From Pseudomonas hamedanensis (lineage in GTDB: Bacteria > Pseudomonadota > Gammaproteobacteria > Pseudomonadales > Pseudomonadaceae), in the NCBI RefSeq assembly GCF_014268595.2, contig NZ_CP077091.1, forward strand, positions 3,374,001-3,438,000: a stretch of 64,000 bases of DNA, in the 5' to 3' direction. The position numbers and the translations under genes are program-made. Of the stretch, positions 1 through 8,122 are shown piece by piece. Below the pieces are notes generated by a model. That model had not been told where the DNA came from. It saw only the letters and a list, made by a program, of their open reading frames with translations, and made no database searches. The number at the start of each line of letters is the position of its first letter. Positions within the stretch are counted from its first letter, which is position 1.

Positions 1-162
1 AAAGGCTGCCGCGACGTGCAGAAAACCGACCTGATTCATAACGATTATCTGCCGGATATTGATGTTGATCCGCAGACTTATCAGGTCAAGGCCGATGGGG
101 TGTTGCTGTGGTGTGAGCCGGCGGAAACGCTGCCGATGGCGCAGCGGTACTTTTTGTTCTGA
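1..162 (+). CDS. ureC: Urease subunit alpha, C-terminal end (partial)
   Basis: These are the last 53 codons and the TGA stop (160-162) of the urease alpha subunit, the cytoplasmic nickel enzyme that hydrolyses urea to ammonia and carbamate. The frame is open from base 1. It reads a Gly-Cys pair, then KTDLIHND, a VDPQTY segment and the terminal MAQRYFLF, which is the conserved end of UreC. The family is about 566 residues, so the nickel-binding core lies upstream of the window. The maturation genes ureEFG are separated from it by about 14 kb (14542 onward), the same split arrangement I recall for P. aeruginosa. Confidence 0.93.
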   Translation, partial: KGCRDVQKTDLIHNDYLPDIDVDPQTYQVKADGVLLWCEPAETLPMAQRYFLF

Positions 163-165
163 CAA

Positions 166-188
166 CAAAAAAGCCCTTCGGGGCGTGT
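166..188 (-). terminator. Short GC hairpin with T-tract, reading leftward
   Basis: GCCC (173-176), TTCG loop, GGGC (181-184). The A-run at 167-172 becomes a T-tract after the stem on the minus strand. It lies past the cbpM stop and faces the ureC stop, so it could end the cbpA-cbpM message. The stem is only four base pairs, so the call is modest. Confidence 0.5.
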
Positions 189-222
189 TCAATGTTGAAT
201 CAGAATGACCTGCGTCATCGTT

Positions 223-289
223 CTTCGCGAGCAAGCCCGCTCCTACATTGGCATACGCACTCCTGTGGGAGCGGGCTTGCTCGCGAAGA
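223..289. repeat. REP pair, GTGGGAGCGGGC type
   Basis: Two inverted copies of a Pseudomonas REP unit: CTTCGCGAGCAAGCCCGCTCC at 223-242 and its complement GTGGGAGCGGGCTTGCTCGCG around 266-286. Related pairs occur at 4478, 10466, 16971, 30673 and 43740. Confidence 0.85.
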
Positions 290-322
290 GGCCGGGCCAG
301 CGACCGATATACATCAGACTGA

Positions 323-628
323 CTACTCAACCACCAACCGCCCCAACCGCTGACGCAGCATCCGGTTCTCGGCGCGCAACTCACGCACTTCCTCCAGCAG
401 ATCCAGCGCCAGCGCCACTCCTTCCCACTCCAGCTCCAAATCGCGGCGCAGCTTGGCGGCGCGCTTGGCCAGGGCCAGTTCGTAATCGGTGAAGCGCCAT
501 TCCCGGGGCTGTGCGCCCTGAGGTTCGAGGATGCCGTGTTCGACGATTTCGATCACGTAGACGTCCGGTAAATCGGCCGCCTCACAGAATTCTGCCAGGT
601 CCAGTTGAACGCTCAGGGGGCTGCTCAT
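323..628 (-). CDS. cbpM: Chaperone modulator CbpM
   Basis: Small MerR-like helical protein (101 aa) that in E. coli binds the J domain of CbpA and restrains both its co-chaperone and DNA-binding activity. The N-terminal half has the predicted winged-helix-like part ending in WRFTDYELALAKRA, and the C-terminal third is a charged coiled coil (EEVRELRAENRMLRQRL). It follows cbpA by 23 bases on the same strand, the standard cbpA-cbpM order, so the two are almost certainly co-transcribed. Length and context fit the family; the name rests on both. Confidence 0.9.
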   Translation of the reverse strand: MSSPLSVQLDLAEFCEAADLPDVYVIEIVEHGILEPQGAQPREWRFTDYELALAKRAAKLRRDLELEWEGVALALDLLEEVRELRAENRMLRQRLGRLVVE

Positions 629-651
629 GATGGGCTACTCCGTCGTCGGGT

Positions 652-1596
652 TCAGAAGTTCTCTCGCGGATTGAACGCAGCTTTTTTTGCCAGTTCCTGC
701 CACAGCGCCTTGACCTCATCGTCAGAGGTTTTCGGCATGACCGCTTTGAGTTGCACAAACAGATAACCGCGCTCGCCGGCCTTGTTCTTCAGACCATGGC
801 CTTTGGCACGCATGCGCTGGCCGTTCTGGCTGCCGGCGGGCACCTTGAGGTTGATCTTGCCGGTCAGGGTCGGCACGGCCACTTCGGTACCCAGCGCCAG
901 CTCCCACGGGGCCAGCGGCAAGGTGATGATCAGGTTGTCGCCTTCGACATCGAACTTCGGGTGCGGCGCAAAACGAATGGTCAGGTACAGGTCGCCATTC
1001 GCCCCGCCGCCAACGCCCGGTGCGCCCTGGCCTTTGAGGCGGATGCGCTCGCCGTCGGCCACGCCGGCCGGAATCTTCACGTTCAGGCTCTTGCTGGTGT
1101 TGCTGACGTGCTGGCCGTTGGCGTTGTATTGCGGCACCTGAAAGGTGACTTTCTTCGACTCGTTGGCCAGGGTTTCTTCGAGGAAGACCGGCAGTTCCAT
1201 TTCCACGTCTTGCCCTCGCCGTCCGCGTGATTGGCCGCCCTGCGCGCCACCGAAACCGGGGCCGCGGTTGCCGAAGATCGAACTGAAAAAGTCCGAGAAG
1301 TCGCCGGTATCGCCACCGCCACCGCCAAAACCGCCGCGGCTCTGCCAGCCCGGTGGCCCCTGGAACGGCTGACCGTGCTGGCCATAACGACGCAGTTCGT
1401 CGTATTCGGCGCGCTTGTCGGCGCTTTTCAGCGCTTCATAGGCTTCCGAGGCGTCCTTGAACTTGGCCTCGGCGTCCTTTTCCTTGCTGACATCGGGGTG
1501 GTATTTGCGCGCCAGCTTGCGATAGGCCGCCTTGATGGCCTTGTCGTCGGCTGTCGGCTCCACGCCGAGTATCTTGTAATAGTCTTTGAAGTCCAT
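652..1596 (-). CDS. cbpA: Curved DNA-binding protein / DnaJ-class co-chaperone CbpA
   Basis: J-domain protein of 314 aa. Residues 1-70 are the J domain starting [11 protein letters not shown] and carrying the invariant HPD ([10 protein letters not shown]) that stimulates DnaK. A Gly/Phe-rich linker follows (roughly 75-130), then the two C-terminal beta domains; there is no Cys-rich zinc region, which separates CbpA from DnaJ. The frame is open 17 codons further upstream, but the family start is the ATG at 1594-1596, which I used. CbpA also binds curved DNA in the nucleoid. It is divergent from the Hsp70-like gene at 1886, which may share its regulation. Confidence 0.93.
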   Translation of the reverse strand: MDFKDYYKILGVEPTADDKAIKAAYRKLARKYHPDVSKEKDAEAKFKDASEAYEALKSADKRAEYDELRRYGQHGQPFQGPPGWQSRGGFGGGGGDTGDFSDFFSSIFGNRGPGFGGAQGGQSRGRRGQDVEMELPVFLEETLANESKKVTFQVPQYNANGQHVSNTSKSLNVKIPAGVADGERIRLKGQGAPGVGGGANGDLYLTIRFAPHPKFDVEGDNLIITLPLAPWELALGTEVAVPTLTGKINLKVPAGSQNGQRMRAKGHGLKNKAGERGYLFVQLKAVMPKTSDDEVKALWQELAKKAAFNPRENF

Positions 1597-1640
1597 TGAA
1601 GGATCACCATCCGTTATCGATTTCGCGCCTGTCCCAGCGT

Positions 1641-1654
1641 GCGCCAATTGGCGC
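1641..1654. promoter_or_regulatory. Perfect 14-bp palindrome upstream of cbpA
   Basis: GCGCCAATTGGCGC is a perfect palindrome whose centre lies about 50 bases upstream of the cbpA ATG, a plausible operator position. A second inverted repeat in the same divergent intergenic region has arms GAACCGG (1775-1781) and CCGGTTC (1792-1798), about 90 bases before the Hsp70-like gene. No regulator is assigned to either. Confidence 0.35.
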
Positions 1655-1885
1655 GTGCCGGGTTGACCGATCTCAAGGTTGTGACCGGGTGGCGCCGCAG
1701 AAGTTTATCGGCAGTGGACGGCGGTTCTTGCGACCGCCGGTGTGTCTGCCGGCCCATGCCAGCAAGTTTGGGGCGAACCGGCGATTTTCAACCGGTTCAG
1801 TCGCGAAATAGCAGATGACCGGCCTTCGAATCTGGCGCGCACTGACATACACTGCGCGGCCGTTTTTTGACCGGAACCGAAAGAC

Positions 1886-3160
1886 ATGAAAGACGCCTCT
1901 CCAGCCCGTGCCTGTGGCATCGACTTCGGCACGTCCAACTCCACCGTCGGCTGGCTGCGCCCCGGCATGGACACCATGATTGCGCTGGAAGACGACAAGA
2001 TCACCCTGCCGTCGGTGGTCTTCTTCAATATCGAGGAGCGCCGCCCGGTGTACGGTCGTCTGGCGCTGCACGAATACCTGGAAGGCTACGAAGGCCGGCT
2101 GATGCGCTCGCTGAAAAGCCTGCTCGGCTCCAAGCTGATCAAGCATGACACCAGCGTTCTCGGCACGGCCATGCCGTTCAAGGACTTGCTCGGGCTGTTC
2201 ATCGGCCAGCTCAAGGCCCGCGCCGAGACCACCGCCGGGCGGGAATTCGAGCAAGTGGTGCTGGGCCGTCCGGTGTTTTTCGTCGATGACGATCCGCTGG
2301 CCGACCAGGAAGCCGAAGACACTCTGGTCGAAGTGGCGCGCAAAATCGGTTTCAAGGACGTGTCGTTTCAGTATGAGCCGATCGCGGCGGCATTCGACTA
2401 TGAGTCGACCATCGAAAAGGAAGAGCTGGTGCTGATCGTCGACATCGGCGGCGGTACGTCCGACTTCTCGCTGGTGCGCCTGTCGCCCGAGCGGCGCGGT
2501 GTCGAGAACCGTCACGACGACATCCTCGCCACCGGCGGCGTGCACATCGGTGGAACCGACTTCGACAAGCAACTGAGCCTGCAAGGCCTGATGCCGCTGT
2601 TCGGTTATGGCAGCCGCATGAAGAGCGGCGCCTACATGCCGACCAGCCACCACATGAACCTGGCGACCTGGCACACCATCAACTCGGTGTACTCACAGAA
2701 AACCAGCCTGGCGCTGGCCAGCATGCGTTACGACATTGAGGACACCGGCGGTATCGATCGTCTGTTCAAATTGATCGAACAGCGTGCCGGCCACTGGCTG
2801 GCGATGGAAGTGGAAGAAACCAAGATTCAACTGACCCGCGCCGACAGCCGCCACGTGCCGCTGGACCGCATCGAGGCCGGGCTGAGCGTCGAGCTGACGC
2901 GTGCGCTGTTCGAATCGGCGATCGAAGCGCTGTTGGAGCGGGTGCGCGGCAGTGTCACGCAACTGTTGAATGACGCCGGCGTGGCGGTCGATCAGGTCGA
3001 CACGGTGTTCTTCACTGGCGGTTCCAGCGGCATTCCGGCGCTGCGCAACAGCGTCTCGGCAATGCTGCCGAACGCGCGGCATGTTGAAGGGAATATCTTT
3101 GGCAGCATTGGCAGCGGCTTGGCGATTGATGCCATGAAACGCTACGGTTCGATGGCCTGA
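1886..3160 (+). CDS. yegD: Hsp70-like ATPase (YegD family)
   Basis: Hsp70/actin-fold protein of 424 aa. The N-terminal phosphate-1 loop is GIDFGTSNSTVG (residues 11-22), the phosphate-2 loop is VDIGGGTSDFS near residue 190, and the adenosine motif FFTGGSSGIPALR lies near residue 375. It ends soon after the nucleotide-binding domain, so it lacks the substrate-binding and lid domains of DnaK; this is the YegD pattern. Substrates of YegD proteins are unknown. The start is supported by family alignment of the first residues. It is divergent from cbpA-cbpM, which suggests a chaperone locus, although co-function is inference. Confidence 0.88.
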   Translation: MKDASPARACGIDFGTSNSTVGWLRPGMDTMIALEDDKITLPSVVFFNIEERRPVYGRLALHEYLEGYEGRLMRSLKSLLGSKLIKHDTSVLGTAMPFKDLLGLFIGQLKARAETTAGREFEQVVLGRPVFFVDDDPLADQEAEDTLVEVARKIGFKDVSFQYEPIAAAFDYESTIEKEELVLIVDIGGGTSDFSLVRLSPERRGVENRHDDILATGGVHIGGTDFDKQLSLQGLMPLFGYGSRMKSGAYMPTSHHMNLATWHTINSVYSQKTSLALASMRYDIEDTGGIDRLFKLIEQRAGHWLAMEVEETKIQLTRADSRHVPLDRIEAGLSVELTRALFESAIEALLERVRGSVTQLLNDAGVAVDQVDTVFFTGGSSGIPALRNSVSAMLPNARHVEGNIFGSIGSGLAIDAMKRYGSMA

Positions 3161-3164
3161 TCCC

Positions 3165-3188
3165 GCCCCCAGATATCGGGGGGGCTTT
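3165..3188 (+). terminator. Probable terminator after yegD
   Basis: GCCCCC (3165-3170) can pair with GGGGGC (3180-3185), followed by TTT, starting 5 bases after the yegD stop. The T-run is short, so the strength is uncertain. Confidence 0.55.
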
Positions 3189-3205
3189 ATGGCAGGGGAT
3201 TTATC

Positions 3206-3333
3206 CTGTGGCGAGGGGATTTATCCCCGTTGGCCTGCGCAGCAGGCCCCTGCTTTCAAGCTCAGGAGCGGGGCCGCTTCGCGGCCCAGCGGGGATAAAT
3301 CCCCTCGCCACAGGATAAATCCCCTCGCCACAG
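3206..3333. repeat. REP composite, GTGGCGAGGGGATTTATCCCC type
   Basis: Long imperfect palindrome: CTGTGGCGAGGGGATTTATCC at 3206-3226 with its complement at 3290-3313, and an additional half copy (GGATAAATCCCCTCGCCACAG) up to 3333. A CTGCGCAGCAGG-type inner arm gives a cruciform-like centre. A second member sits at 18288-18382; a sister type is at 6732 and 19409. Confidence 0.85.
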
Positions 3334-3359
3334 TCATCACTCACTCTGCATTCTTTGCC

Positions 3360-4373
3360 TTACACCATTCCTCCGAGCTTCAATTCGCTCTTCAGGTACG
3401 CATAATAAATCGGCCCCGCCACCACCCCTGGCAGGCCGAACGCGGCTTCGAACACCAGCATCGCCAGCAGCAACTCCCACGACTTGGCACTGATCTGCCC
3501 GCCGACGATGCGCGCATTGAGGAAGTATTCGAGCTTGTGGATAAAGATCAGATAACCCAGCGCAGCCATCGCCACCCAGATCGACAGCGACAGGCCGACG
3601 ATGGTAATCAGCGTGTTCGATATCAGGTTACCGATCACCGGTAGCAGGCCGAGCAGGAAGGTCAGCACGATCAGGGTCTTGGTCAGCGGCAGCTTGATGC
3701 CCAGCATCGGCAGGACCACCGCGAGGAAGATGCCGGTGAAGAAGGTGTTGAGCAGGGAAATCTTGATCTGCGCAAAAACGATGTTGCGAAACGCCTGCAC
3801 CAGCAAATGCAAACGGTCGAACAGTGCGGCGGCCAGGGGCTTGCGCTTGGTCACGTCGGGAATGCGCTGCAGGGCGATGATCGCGCCGAGCACCATGCCG
3901 ATCAGCAACGTGACGAACATGTGCGCGGCGTCCTTGCCGACCAGTTGCAGGTCAGACAGGTGTTTGCTCATCCATTCGCCGATCGCCACGCGAAACTCCG
4001 CCGCGCTGGCCGGCAGATAAGCGTCGATGAACGGCGGCAACTGCCCGCGCGCGCGGTCGACCACGCCCATGAATTTATCGAGCGAGGCGCCCGGGTTTTC
4101 CGCTTCGTGCAAAAGAAAACTGATGGCCCCGGCGAAGAGCAAAGCCAGCACACTGACCACCAACGTGCCCAGCAACGCCACCGCCAGCCAGCGCGCACGC
4201 CGCCCTTCGATCAGCCGTTGCAGTTGCGGGGTGAGCATGTTGACCAGCTCGAACACCAACAAGCCGGCCAACAGGCTCGGCAGCAAGCGCAGTGGCAGCA
4301 CCAGCAGCAAACCGCCAAATATGATGATGCAGCTGACCCAGAACACAACATGACGCTCAGAAAACGTTGGCAT
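3360..4373 (-). CDS. AI-2E family (PF01594) membrane permease
   Basis: Inner-membrane protein of 337 aa with about seven or eight predicted hydrophobic helices: a pair at residues 8-45, one near 62-88, then a soluble-looking insert (about 90-150) and a C-terminal cluster from 153 to the end. The C-terminal half has the family hallmarks: LPLTKTLIVLTFLLGLLPVIGNLISN, then a loop rich in Ile/Gly. The family was named after TqsA/YdiK, once linked to autoinducer-2 export; other members are Na+/H+ antiporters, so the substrate is unknown here. It is monocistronic, flanked by REP elements on both sides. Confidence 0.85.
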   Translation of the reverse strand: MPTFSERHVVFWVSCIIIFGGLLLVLPLRLLPSLLAGLLVFELVNMLTPQLQRLIEGRRARWLAVALLGTLVVSVLALLFAGAISFLLHEAENPGASLDKFMGVVDRARGQLPPFIDAYLPASAAEFRVAIGEWMSKHLSDLQLVGKDAAHMFVTLLIGMVLGAIIALQRIPDVTKRKPLAAALFDRLHLLVQAFRNIVFAQIKISLLNTFFTGIFLAVVLPMLGIKLPLTKTLIVLTFLLGLLPVIGNLISNTLITIVGLSLSIWVAMAALGYLIFIHKLEYFLNARIVGGQISAKSWELLLAMLVFEAAFGLPGVVAGPIYYAYLKSELKLGGMV

Positions 4374-4477
4374 ACAGCCTCAAAACGAACGGCGTGAAAG
4401 GATGGGCAGTCTGCCAGCGATCCGGGGTTAGCACTAGGGATATGCGGGTGAGAGATTGGCGGTGCGCTCACCGACGC

Positions 4478-4545
4478 TTTCGCGAGCAGGCTTGCTCCCA
4501 CAGGGGAATGCATTTCAAATGTGGGAGCGAGCCTGCTCGCGAAGA
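4478..4545. repeat. REP pair, GTGGGAGCGAGC type
   Basis: Inverted copies of TTTCGCGAGCAGGCTTGCTC (from 4478) and GTGGGAGCGAGCCTGCTCGC (to 4540) separated by a short spacer, between the AI-2E-type permease and psiF-like genes. Confidence 0.85.
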
Positions 4546-4576
4546 GGCCAGCCCGCTCACCACAAGGCTCAAATGC

Positions 4577-4882
4577 TTATTTCTTTTTCAGGCAATCACT
4601 CATGAACGCCTTGCGCGCATCCCCCGTCAGCGCCTGGGTTTTCGCATCGGCATTGCAGGTGCTCATTTTCTGCTGCTGCGGCGTCAGCACCTTGCCATCG
4701 TTGGCCGCAGGCGCCGCTTTCAGGCAGGTGCTCATGAAGGCTTTGCGCTCGTCGCCCTTGAGGCTCTTGGCGGTCGCATCGGCATTGCAGGTGGTCATCT
4801 TGTTTTGTTGCGCCGTGGCGGCGAAACCCTGGGAACACAGGAGCAAACCAATCATCAACAACGGGACACGCAACATCTTCAT
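4577..4882 (-). CDS. PsiF repeat family periplasmic protein
   Basis: Small exported protein (101 aa). A signal peptide covers about residues 1-22 (hydrophobic LLMIGLLLCSQGFA, then ATAQQ). The mature part holds two PsiF repeats: T-x-C-N-x-D-A ... L-x-G-D-x-R-K-A-F-M-S-x-C-L, with the Cys pair in each likely forming disulfides. E. coli PsiF is induced by phosphate starvation; its function is unknown. I start it at the ATG at 4880-4882 because GGAG sits just upstream and the signal peptide begins there, not 19 codons further out. No Pho box was recognised. Confidence 0.85.
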   Translation of the reverse strand: MKMLRVPLLMIGLLLCSQGFAATAQQNKMTTCNADATAKSLKGDERKAFMSTCLKAAPAANDGKVLTPQQQKMSTCNADAKTQALTGDARKAFMSDCLKKK

Positions 4883-4945
4883 GGAGTTTTCTCCTTGTCG
4901 CCGCACCGATGGATGCAGCCTCTGCAGGAGTGTAGCCAAATCCTG

Positions 4946-5755
4946 TTACACCTTCCTGCCTTCCAGGTGACTGCGCCGATACTGCTCCGGCGTACAGCCG
5001 GCCTGCCGGGCGAACATGGCGATAAACGCCGAGCCGCTGCTGTAGCCCAGATCAAAGGCGATTTCCTGCACGCTGCGCGCCGTCTCAAGGAGCTCGATCG
5101 CCGCCAGATAGCGCAAGCGTTGACGCCATTCGCCAAAACTCATCCCCAGTTCACGGACAAACTGCCGCGCCAGCGTGCGCTCGCTGACATGCACTTGCGC
5201 CGCCCAATGCGCCAGCGGCTGATTGCTGCCCGGTTCGGCCTGCAAGGCGTCGAGAATCGCCAGCAAACCGGGGCTGCTGGCGTAGGGCAGATAACACTCA
5301 TGCACTGGCGCCTGTTGCAACTGATCGACCAGCACCTGGGCCAGACGCCGGTCGGATTCCTGCTCGGGTATCTTCACGTCGCGGGCGGCGAAGTCCTTGA
5401 GAATCGCCTTGAGAATGTCACTGATCGCCAGTGTGCAGGCCTGTGCCGGCAGTCCGGCGCAGACCTGCCGATCCAGACACACCGCGCGATAGTTGACCGG
5501 CTGATGGCTGTAGAAACTGTGCTCGACCTGCGGCGGCACCCACACGGCGTACTGCGGGGGCGACATGAAGCGGCTGCCGCCGACGTCCATGTGCAGCACG
5601 CCGTGGGCGGCGTACTCCAGCGTTCCCCAAGGGTGCCGGTGCGGCGCGGCGAACTCGTGAGCGTTGAAATCGGCATAGCGGAAATACACCGCTGACGGCA
5701 GTTCGCTGAAATCCAGCAGATCGATGTGTTTGCTGTTCATGCTGTCCGGTTGCAA
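4946..5755 (-). CDS. AraC-family transcriptional regulator
   Basis: 269 aa. The N-terminal cupin-like sensor holds a His-rich segment (APHRHPWGTLEYA, about residues 35-47) typical of AraC regulators that bind small ligands or metals. The C-terminal roughly 100 residues form the double helix-turn-helix (FGEWRQRLRYLAAIELL ... VQEIAFDLGYSSGSAFIAMF). A Met at residue 6 is an alternative start. It is divergent from the EamA-type exporter at 5837 with an 81-base gap, which suggests it controls that exporter; this pairing is inference. Confidence 0.88.
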   Translation of the reverse strand: MQPDSMNSKHIDLLDFSELPSAVYFRYADFNAHEFAAPHRHPWGTLEYAAHGVLHMDVGGSRFMSPPQYAVWVPPQVEHSFYSHQPVNYRAVCLDRQVCAGLPAQACTLAISDILKAILKDFAARDVKIPEQESDRRLAQVLVDQLQQAPVHECYLPYASSPGLLAILDALQAEPGSNQPLAHWAAQVHVSERTLARQFVRELGMSFGEWRQRLRYLAAIELLETARSVQEIAFDLGYSSGSAFIAMFARQAGCTPEQYRRSHLEGRKV

Positions 5756-5836
5756 AGGCAGGTTGTCCGGTTCGCAGTATAGGGCTGCATCCAGACAGAG
5801 GATAATTGCGCTTCATCAACGTACTGGTTTCAACTC

Positions 5837-6724
5837 ATGCAATACGCGTTTCCCCTGCTGGCGATTTTTATCTGGGCCGGTAATACCGTAATCAACAAAC
5901 TGGCCGTCGGGGCGATTTTTCCCGCCGAGATCGGTTTCTACCGCTGGCTGCTGGCCGGGTTGCTGTTTACCCCTTTCATGCTTAAACAGGTGATTGCGCA
6001 CTGGCCGCAGATTCGTCCCAACCTGGGGCGGATTTTCGTCCTCGGCGTGCTCGGCATGGCCGTGTACCAGAGCCTGGCGTATTTCGCTGCCACCCTGACC
6101 ACTGCGACCAACATGGGCATCATTCTGTCGCTGATGCCGCTGATGTCACTGGCCATGGCGATCATCAGCCTCGGCCAGCGCCTCACCGCCGGGGCACTGG
6201 TCGGTGCGGTGCTGTCGTTTGCCGGCGTGCTGGTGGTCGTGTCGTCCGGCAGCCTCGGCGCGTTGTTGCAGCACGGGGTCAATCTGGGTGACGCGATGAT
6301 GCTGATCGCCACCCTCGCCTACGCGGTTTACAGCACCTTGCTGAAAAAATGGCAGCTGCGTTTGCCGCCCTTGGTCCTGCTGTACTTGCAGGTGCTGGTG
6401 GCGATTGTGGTGTTGTTTCCGTTGTTTGCCGTTTCGCCGAAAACCGGTCTGACCCTGCAGAACATTCCGCTGGTGCTGTATGCCTGCCTGCTCGCCTCGA
6501 TGGTCGCGCCGCTGGCATGGATGCAGGCTGTGCAGCGCCTGGGCCCGAGCCGCACGACGTTGTTTTTCAATCTGCTGCCGTTGATTACGGCGTTGATTGC
6601 GGCGGTGGTGTTGAAAGAGCAGTTGGCGCTGTATCACCTGGTGGGCGGTTTGTTGACATTGGGCGGGGTGGTTTTGTCTGAGCGCTGGACCACGGTGTTG
6701 GGCCGCAAGATCAGTATCGCCTGA
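5837..6724 (+). CDS. DMT superfamily transporter (EamA domain, two copies)
   Basis: Inner-membrane protein of 295 aa with ten predicted helices in two five-helix EamA repeats (about residues 1-137 and 148-285). It begins directly in the first helix (MQYAFPLLAIFIWAGNTVINK), the usual EamA opening, and the second half ends with the family signature of a Pro/Leu-rich helix before VLKEQ and a final helix. These proteins export metabolites, amino acids or drugs; the substrate cannot be read here. The divergent AraC gene is the likely regulator. Confidence 0.88.
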   Translation: MQYAFPLLAIFIWAGNTVINKLAVGAIFPAEIGFYRWLLAGLLFTPFMLKQVIAHWPQIRPNLGRIFVLGVLGMAVYQSLAYFAATLTTATNMGIILSLMPLMSLAMAIISLGQRLTAGALVGAVLSFAGVLVVVSSGSLGALLQHGVNLGDAMMLIATLAYAVYSTLLKKWQLRLPPLVLLYLQVLVAIVVLFPLFAVSPKTGLTLQNIPLVLYACLLASMVAPLAWMQAVQRLGPSRTTLFFNLLPLITALIAAVVLKEQLALYHLVGGLLTLGGVVLSERWTTVLGRKISIA

Positions 6725-6731
6725 TGCATAC

Positions 6732-6840
6732 CTGTGGCGAGGGAGCTTGCTCCCGCTGGGGCGCGAAGCGGCCCCGCTCTTGAAAATCCAAAGCAGGGGC
6801 CTGCTGCGCAGTCCAGCGGGAGCAAGCTCCCTCGCCACAG
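6732..6840. repeat. REP composite, GTGGCGAGGGAGCTTGCTCCC type
   Basis: Outer arms CTGTGGCGAGGGAGCTTGCT (6732-6751) and its complement at 6821-6840; inner arms around GCGCGAAGCGGCCCC and GGGGCCTGCTGCGC. It separates the convergent EamA and lipase genes. A slightly degenerate sister is at 19409. Confidence 0.87.
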
Positions 6841-6847
6841 CAGCGAA

Positions 6848-7726
6848 TCAAAGCCCGGCCGCCTCCAGCCGCGCCGCATGCTCGACAAACAAGCGCACCG
6901 GATCCGCGCCCTTGCCGACCAGTCCCAGCGACTGGTTGACGATGTCGAAATGATCCAGCGGATAGTCATCGCCGATCACCGTGCCCAGGTGCGAGCTGTA
7001 GCGCCCGACCATGCCGTCGCACTGCCCCGGTTCGCGGACAAAGGTTCTGGCGAACAAGCGGCAACTGCGATTCGTCCCGTCAAAGAGATTGCCGCCACGA
7101 TCAGTCTTGCCCGGCTGCAACGTCCCCGACCATGAGTAATAGCGCACGCCATTGACCTCCTCAGGCCCGTGCCCGCCCCAGATTGGCGGCAAGCCCTGTG
7201 GATAACGCTGATTGAACAGCGCCACGCCCGCGCGGGTCAGCGACTGGTGCGAGGCGTGGATATCCACCGGCAGTTTCGGCCCGTGGTAGCCGGTTTCCAT
7301 CAGCGCCATCAGCCAGCCGACCCAGCGCAGCAGCGCTTCGAGCAGACGGCCCTTGGCACTGTCGGCGGGGTAGTGTTGTTCCAGATAATCGGCCAGTTCC
7401 GAGCCGTGATTGGGGCCAGCCACGGAGGTTACCGAAGCAACCAGATCCGGCCGTTTTGCAGCAGCGTAACGAGCCGTCAACGCGCCCTGGCTATGGCCGA
7501 ACAGGTTGACCTTCAGCGCGCCGGTTTCACGCAGGATTTCGTCGATCCGCGCCAGCAACTGCTCGCCGCGCACCTCGGTCGAATGGAGCGGCGAGACCTG
7601 CACGGCGATCACCGTCGCACCACCACGGCGCAGCGCCTTGATGATCCCGTACCAGTAGGGGTAAAGCAGCAGCCGGACAAATCCGAGCATGCCCGGCACC
7701 AGCACCAGTGGATAACGTGTCGACAT
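6848..7726 (-). CDS. Triacylglycerol lipase, family I.1, Proteus/psychrophilic type
   Basis: Alpha/beta hydrolase (292 aa) acting on acyl esters. From memory it resembles Proteus mirabilis lipase along its length: same opening MSTRYPLVLV, a GHSQG elbow with nucleophile Ser79, and a C-terminal DGMVG (Asp237) and DHFDIVNQ (His259). It has no signal peptide; this subgroup is thought to fold without a Lif foldase, and no foldase gene is near. The usual oxyanion-hole His-Gly is Pro11-Gly12 here. I start at ATG 7724-7726, preceded by AAGGA, rather than 26 codons upstream. Substrate range and export are unknown. Confidence 0.87.
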   Translation of the reverse strand: MSTRYPLVLVPGMLGFVRLLLYPYWYGIIKALRRGGATVIAVQVSPLHSTEVRGEQLLARIDEILRETGALKVNLFGHSQGALTARYAAAKRPDLVASVTSVAGPNHGSELADYLEQHYPADSAKGRLLEALLRWVGWLMALMETGYHGPKLPVDIHASHQSLTRAGVALFNQRYPQGLPPIWGGHGPEEVNGVRYYSWSGTLQPGKTDRGGNLFDGTNRSCRLFARTFVREPGQCDGMVGRYSSHLGTVIGDDYPLDHFDIVNQSLGLVGKGADPVRLFVEHAARLEAAGL

Positions 7727-7816
7727 GGGTAAACGTCCTTGTGGTCGGTGAGTGGCTGCAAGACGTGCAAGACGCCCGCCAAGCATCCACCCCGATGATG
7801 ACAACTCACCTGCAGC

Positions 7817-8122
7817 CTACTTCAGCCCCACCACCCCCGCCACAATCAGCCCCACCGAGAGCAGTTTGACCAGGGTCAGGCTCTCGCCCAGCAAGGCATA
7901 TCCGAGGAACACCGTGCCGAGCGAGCCAATCGCGGTCCAGATCGGATAGGCAATGCTCACCGGCAGGTCGCGCATCGCCAGGGTCAGAAAGTAAATCCCG
8001 CCGACCGCCGCAACCACCGTGATCAGCGACGGCCAGGGCCGGGTGAAGCCTTCGGCGTATTTCATGCCCATGGCAAAAGTGACTTCAAACCCGGCGGCGA
8101 TCAGCAAGAACAGCCAGGCCAT
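7817..8122 (-). CDS. sugE: Small multidrug resistance (SMR) exporter, SugE/Gdx-like
   Basis: 101 aa, four transmembrane helices. The central Glu of the SMR proton/substrate site is Glu13 in AAGFEVTFAMGMKY, and the following G-x-K-Y ... G-F-T-R pattern fits the Gdx/SugE subgroup (guanidinium and small quaternary ammonium export) better than EmrE. SMR proteins act as antiparallel dimers in the inner membrane. Its ATG abuts the azoR stop with no gap, so the two form an operon. No guanidine riboswitch was recognised upstream of azoR, so the guanidinium role is uncertain. Confidence 0.82.
   Translation of the reverse strand: MAWLFLLIAAGFEVTFAMGMKYAEGFTRPWPSLITVVAAVGGIYFLTLAMRDLPVSIAYPIWTAIGSLGTVFLGYALLGESLTLVKLLSVGLIVAGVVGLK

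Noticed and set aside
205..492. A 95-codon plus-strand frame over cbpM
   Set aside because: It runs through the REP pair and then antisense to cbpM, with no ribosome binding site.
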